Shown here piece by piece: positions 49,310-64,000 of a stretch of 64,000 bases of DNA. Source of the stretch: Chrysomallon squamiferum (taxonomy: Eukaryota > Mollusca > Gastropoda > Neomphalida > Peltospiridae); the NCBI GenBank assembly GCA_012295275.1, contig CM022679.1, positions 22,310,610 through 22,374,609 on the forward strand. The letters are read 5' to 3'. Each line of letters starts with the position of its first letter. Position 1 is the first letter of the stretch. The notes below the pieces were generated by a model. That model was not told the DNA's origin. It saw nothing but the letters and a program-made list of their open reading frames with translations, and searched no databases. A program made the translations under genes and the position numbers.

Positions 49310-49570
49310 CAGTGTAGTCATCATATGATCTCTTTATTTTTTCATCATCATGACTCTTTTTATTTATATCATCATCATCATAAACCTCTTTATTTTTGTC
49401 ATCATTATCAAGAACCTCTTTATTTTTATCACCATCATCATGACCTCTTTATTTTTATCATCATAATCATTATCATAGTCTTCTTGTCATCGTCTTTTTT
49501 CTGTATCATCATCATCATCATGACCTCTTTAATTTCATCATCATCATTACTACGACTCTCTTTATGTTTA
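49310..49570. repeat. (ATC)n-rich minisatellite with CCTCTTTATTTTT words
   Basis: At least six units combine ATCATCATCATGA with CCTCTTTATTTTTATC. The reverse-complement version, AAATAAAGAGGTCATGATG, occurs at 52783-52870 on the other arm. Confidence 0.8.
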
Positions 49571-50639
49571 ATGTCTTCAACATCGTCATCGTCATCGTTC
49601 CATTTTTTTTTTGTCATTATCGGCTTCGTCTTCTTTCCTGTGATTTTATATTAAATTATACAGAAACAAAAATTTTGCCGCTTTTACATCTAGCTTCACA
49701 AAAATTGGAAATGAAATATCGCAGAGTTTTAATGTATTTCCCTGGTACTGACTTGAGGCATAGCCAGGTCCTCAAATTAACGACAATACCACCACCAACA
49801 ACAACAGCAACAACAACAACAGCAGCAGCAGCAGCAACAACAACAACAACAACAATAATAGGTAAGAAATAATATGATTCAGCTTTTATCAAAAAACCTG
49901 CTGGAAAACTGCTAAATTTTTAAGAGTTACGTTCTGAGGGAGTGGTCGGTTCCTTGTCCCCTCGCTCACTTCGCTACTAGAAATGACTGACAGCCAGTGA
50001 GAACAACTAGGACTGACGCGGAAACCCGCCACATGTCAGGATTTCTGATTGGCTGTTGCCATAGCGCCATTAAAACGTGTATGGGTTATGTATAACGAGA
50101 TACAGCTTTAAAAATAAATAAATTTAGGTTTCATTTATTATAAAAATCAAGCCATGGAAAATCTAAGTTTAATTAACAAAACAAAAACAATTAATTTTTT
50201 TTATTTTTTTATTTATCAGTTTTTTTTCTATATTATTTTCACTTTTTTCTTCATATTTTAAATATAACTTTTTCTTGCATATTTCACTATTTGAATTAAT
50301 TTTTTGTGATATTTTTAAATGGTAATTTGTGTATTTGTAAATGTATTTCCTTGTTAATATTTACACGTTTTCGTGTTTTTAAATGTATTAAATGATATAC
50401 AGAGTTTACGCACATAATAATATTGTTATTAAATACTTAAAGTTGAATATTAACACCAGCTCTTTTTAAACTGCAGTTCTCAGGGGCGGATTATACTTTG
50501 AGTTTGTGAAATAGAATATTTTATTATATAATCTTCTATAATTAAATGTCTGAGTCTTATTTTGTAAATGAATTTCTGTTAGATGATAAGGTATTGTTTA
50601 AGCTAAAAATAACGTTTATGTTAATAGTTTGTACTCAGT

Positions 50640-51800
50640 TTTACGTGACTGCTTCTTATAAAATATTTGTTCTTATTTTTTCTTTTATATAAGTATTTTT
50701 ATTGAGCTTTTTCAACTGAGTTTTTGTAAACAAACACCGTTTTTTTTTTGTTTTTTTTTTACCAGTGTTATGTGCGAAAATGTTTGAATACTGGTACCTT
50801 ATAATCTTATGATTTGTACCACATTAAAATAATAATAATAATAATTATTATTATTATTATAATAAAAAAAACTGAATAAATAAATAAAACAAAATACTCG
50901 TATCTCATGAATGTGGTGGAATCAGTTTGAGTTTATAAATGATAAAGATAACTTTTTATCAAAAGAGGAAAGTTATTAAACAGTTTTTGTATGGTACAGT
51001 ATAAAAAAATGAATGTGGATATGAATTTTAGTCACATAAAAATCTTTAAAATTAACATCCTTTCCAGAACCTGTTAGCAATATTTAGGTTACTGGATGAG
51101 TATTTTAAATATCTGAAATTTTAGAAAATAACACGTTTTCAACTAAAACACATAAATAAAAATTACTTATCTGAACGCTATTTATTTGTTTTAACGCTAT
51201 CTTTTCAACACCTACTTAAAATGTATTTGTACAAAATGACCCAGACTTTTAATTACGCAAGATTAAATAATAAAACACTGTTTTTCACAGATTCAAATTG
51301 TTACATAAGACTGAGTAAATAGCTTTACATTATTAGGTGCTTTTTTGTTGTTTTTTCTGGGGGTTTTCTGGATTTTTTTTAGTGCGATGTACAGTTAATT
51401 TACATTTTTTTATACCTTATTATCTATACATTAATCTAAAAATGTTAAGAAAAAAATAATTTTTGATTTTTAAATCTATTTATTGTGTGAGTCTTAATTT
51501 TCGATATGGTATAAATGAAAACCAGAAACTTCAGAATTGTCTCACGATTGGTTACTTTAGCGGCTGTGAAATCCTGTTTTTATCACCTCCGTCCATGGGT
51601 TTACTTACTTTATCTAATCTCAGTGTATTTATTACTGCTGATATCGAGGTTTGGTTCAAACAAAGGCAAGACTGTGATCTGTATATTTTATGAGTGTAAA
51701 AAAAGAATTCGAGATGTTTTGAAATGTTTATTGATCAGCTAGATTTGTATTACACTTTGATACTGTGCTGTAGATTATTTTTCATTTTTTATTAAAGTTT
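50640..51800 (+). repeat. duplicated PKD2-flank segment, copy 2
   Basis: It is the same orientation and order of words as 36960-37890, with the near-identical core at 51582-51700. Outside the core the two differ at about one third of positions by eye. It ends at TTTATTAAAG. Confidence 0.7.
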
Positions 51801-52549
51801 TTTTGTTGTTTTTTATATATAGATAGAGAGATAGATTATATTAGTTAAAATTTGTTATCACGTCTACACTTGGGTAATACTACACAGAAATGTAATAGAA
51901 AAAACAAAAATAAAAACACGATACGTCATTTCCAGTATTTTGGTAAGATGGAGTTAAACGATTTCTTGTCCCTAATCATAAAAGAGTAGTCTTTCTTGAA
52001 TCAATCATTATACAAAACAGTCAACTGAAGCCAAACAGCAGTTAATATTATAACGTTCTGATGTGTCAGTAACCATTCATTCATTCGCCCAGTATCCATC
52101 CATTCACGTAAAATATGTTAACGTATTCTTAAACAAACGTCCACTCAGCGTTTTCCTAATTAATGTTTATATGTACTGGTCTCAGCAGAACTGACATTCT
52201 GATGAGTCAGTCTAACGACGTCTTTATGAGCCTCTTCCTTTTTCTCTGCTTGAATTTCCAGCGTTTAGAAGTGTTTACGCATGTTCTGGCAGTATCTGGT
52301 TAAGGAGCGTTTGAAAAACAGAAACGTCCATAACGTGATGATGCAAATTCATGAGAAAAAGAACATCTACAGTCTTTTAGAAATTGGAGAATACTGGATT
52401 TGGTATTAATATCAAATTATAGACAAGAAAAAGTCGATGATGATGGCAAGACGGATAGAGATTCTTCAGAAAGGAATAAAGACCGTGTTTTAGCTACTTT
52501 GTAATTTGTACTGAACTGGATTTGAAATTAATATCAATTGACAGAAAAG

Positions 52550-53135
52550 AGGATGATGACGAAAAGAAGAACGTTAAGATGATGATGATATGATGATGAT
52601 GACGATGACGATGGTGCAAATCAACAAGAAGAAAAAGGAATAGAAGAATAAAGCAAGATATTGGTGATGATAAGAAGAGGAAAGAACTTATCATCATGAA
52701 TTTATCATCATCATTTCAATACAAATGACAATGATGATGGTATTGTTAATGAAAAAAATTACAAAATGATATTAATAAAAATAAAGAGGTCATGATGATG
52801 ATGAAGAAGATAAATATAGAGAGGTTTATGATGATGATGATGATGACGATGATCATAAAATAGTGTCATGATGATGATGATGATGAAAATAAAGATAAAT
52901 ACAATGGTTGAGGAAACCAAGAAGAGAAACGAAGAGAAGAAGAAACTGATGTTGATGATGAGAAGGCGAAAGGAAGAACAGATAATGAAAAAAAGAGAGA
53001 ATGAAATAAAATACAAAATGTCGATAACTATGGCAATGATGTATCGACAGTCTAGAATAAAAAGCAATATAAAAACAGTCTAGGAGTAGTCTAGTTTCCT
53101 GTACCTTAAAACAGGACGTGATTAATGAAATAAAA

Positions 53136-53192
<57 letters not shown>

Positions 53193-53250
53193 TGATGATA
53201 ATAATGGTGATGGTGATGATGATGATGAGGATGATGACAATAATAATAAA
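52550..53250. repeat. (GAT)n-rich block and (AAT)n array
   Basis: GATGATGAT-type sequence interleaved with AAGAAGA words, then a pure (AAT)n at about 53140-53189 and (GATGAT)n to 53240. It mirrors the ATC-rich block on the copy A arm. Confidence 0.75.
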
Positions 53251-53565
53251 TAAATAAATAAAAATATATATAAATAACAATAACTAACTAAATAAATATA
53301 TATATATATATAAATATATAAATAAAAAATAAATAAATATAAAAGAAATAACATTAAAAACTGTAGACGTTTTCTCACGCCAAACAATTACCATAATATA
53401 CGGTCGAGGTGAATTCAGTTTCAAATAATTCATCTCACATTTTCAGTGATACTTTTGTACTTTCCTTTCGACAACTTTGAGTACAGGTATTTGAGTTGAA
53501 AAAAAAAAAAAAAAAAAAAAAACATAATATTTATATGAAATTCAGTTACAGCAATAAAATTATTC

Positions 53566-54173
53566 TAACCGCCCCTTCTCCTGTGTGAAAATATTCACGT
53601 GATATTCATGAATATTAAACATCATTAAGCTGGCAGTGACGATATTCCTACTCGCAGTGTCCGGCGAGTCGAGTTTTCGACGACAGCAATTAAAAACAAC
53701 AACAGCAAACAAGCCTGGTGAGGCTGTTATCGCTTCCGTGGAGTATTATCGCATCAAGTTCATTGAACTTTAGTTTTAACTACGACGATTTCGCTTCTAA
53801 CAGCGTCTGGTTCTAATTTCTATGTTTGTAAGGCGATAGCGGCAAGGTCAAGACCAGACGAGAAAACATAATAGCCGGCACGACAACGTGTAGTTACAGT
53901 CAGTGTAGTGTGGCTTTGAAGCGTTCAACGGAGAAAAGTTAGCGGAATACCTTGTTTCGTTTACGACATTAAATTATAAAATTGTTATTTGCTTACGAAA
54001 TTCTGAAAAATACTATTCGTAAAAGATACCGATACAAAATTTTATCGCAGCTTTTGGATCTTGCGAACTTCGTCGAATGATATAAACGACTGCCCAGTTA
54101 GGAACTGTTTCAGAAAGTCGCTGCTAAAGGTCAGTTCAACGATTGTCGCCGACTTCTAACAGCAAAAGACAAG
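53566..54173 (+). promoter_or_regulatory. 5'UTR and promoter region of SLC5A8-like copy B
   Basis: It carries the same 14-bp palindrome ATATTCATGAATAT (53602-53615) as copy A, and a leader with TATGTTTGTAAGGCGATAG near 53820 and TCAACGATTGTCGCCGACTT just before the ATG. Similarity to copy A continues up to about 53565. Confidence 0.5.
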
Positions 54174-63154
<8,981 letters not shown>

Positions 63155-63167
63155 GTGAGTACAGTAA

Positions 63168-63202
<35 letters not shown>

Positions 63203-63469
63203 AATTAATATGAAAAATAAATAATAAAAGTAAAATATTTTATCTGTTTATTTATTCATGTATCTTTCTGATTTTATTTCAAAATAAAAAAATTAAAAAT
63301 TAAATAAAACAAAAACGTATTTCACAGATCCGATTGTTAAAATTATTTTTTTAACAGTGTAAAAAAAAACACATTGCTAACGAAACGGAGAGAAAACAGA
63401 ACTATTTCATTTCCATAAACGATAAATAACAACAGCAATTACTAAATCTGCTAACACTCTAAAATTATA

Positions 63470-63542
<73 letters not shown>

Positions 63543-64000
63543 TTACTACTACTACTACTGCTACTATTAATATTACTGTTAATACTATTACTATTACTGT
63601 TTTTACTATTACTATTATTACTACTACTAGAACAAGGACTTCTAATATTTTCGTAATGATTATGTTGATTATAAAAAAGACGTCAACGACTATACTACTA
63701 CTGACAAAAATAAAACACACAAAAGCTTTAAAAATAATTGTATTTTGTACTACTACTGTTATTACAACTCTACTTATACTATTACTAACATTTTATTTTA
63801 TTTGTTGCGATGGATTTAAACTGTTACTGACCGTTCGGTTCTACATCAAATTGTTTCTGACAATAACGCCTCAGATTATTTACTGTGTTTTTCTCCTAGC
63901 TGCTAGCTGATCTATTTTGATCTTAATTTACAAAAAGTGTTAATCTTGTTTTGTTTTGTTGTGTAAGTATATGTATCATTATCATTTTTAATACTTCTAA
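63155..64000. other. intron 8 of copy B, truncated by window end
   Basis: (AAAT)n at 63166-63201, also present at the equivalent place in copy A, then AT-rich sequence and a (CTA)n/(CTG)n/(ACT)n block at 63470-63640. No ninth exon is visible. Confidence 0.65.

Larger units (their letters stand above)
48691..53565. other. spacer between the two inverted transporter genes
   Basis: No gene is supported. Inner edges are still inverted copies: 49092-49171 matches 52995-53085 reversed (TCGATACATTACTGTCATAG against ATGTATCGAC, in order), and GAT/ATC minisatellites follow on both sides. A GC-richer patch at 49925-50110 and a CAACAA/CAGCAG tract at 49790-49858 are unexplained. The middle contains the second PKD2-flank copy. 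Confidence 0.6.

Noticed and set aside
52200-52260. Hammerhead ribozyme-like CTGATGAGTCAGTC word
   Set aside because: The required GAAA core after stem II is missing and no flanking stems pair.

Overview
The window is AT-rich, intron-rich animal DNA crowded with long (CT/GA)n, (TTA)n, (ATTT)n and (TG)n microsatellites. Gene content suggests a lophotrochozoan, most likely a mollusc: a secretin/methuselah-type receptor with a somatomedin-B-like ectodomain, a secreted coiled-coil/NHL-like protein, a full-length polycystin-2 and two SLC5 monocarboxylate-type symporters. The taxon is inference; no organism-specific marker is present.

Layout. 1-4 kb: a 34-bp minisatellite of about 29 copies, then microsatellite-rich intergenic DNA. 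4.06-6.30 kb (+): an intronless seven-transmembrane receptor whose ectodomain and membrane halves lie in different reading frames. 6.9-10.6 kb (+): a small secreted coiled-coil ORF, a degenerate tandem repeat, and a two-exon secreted coiled-coil plus beta-propeller gene whose first exon is paralogous to the small ORF. 10.6-18 kb: gene-free, with a decayed LINE reverse-transcriptase tail and a tRNA-like SINE candidate on the minus strand. 18.0-34.2 kb (+): PKD2, with a non-coding first exon, 13 internal coding exons and two alternative terminal exons; every exon junction was checked for phase. Its 3' flank or UTR runs to about 37.9 kb.

40.0-48.1 kb (-) and 54.2-63.2 kb (+, running off the window): two SLC5A8-like genes arranged head to head as arms of a large inverted duplication with a spacer of about 5 kb. 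Copy A is complete (14 exons, 626 codons). Copy B shows exons 1-8 with identical exon lengths and phases. Divergence between the arms is very uneven (exons 6 and 8 almost identical, exons 5' part of 5 and 7 strongly diverged), which points to gene conversion. The spacer holds a second copy of about 1 kb of the PKD2 downstream flank, with an unusually conserved core.

The genes do not form an evident pathway. PKD2 and copy A are convergent; copies A and B are divergent. The most unusual signals are the conversion mosaic, two separate tandem duplications of PKD2 exon ends with their 5' splice sites, an intron made of tandem copies of its own splice-donor region, and two alternative PKD2 C-termini that both look like PDZ ligands.
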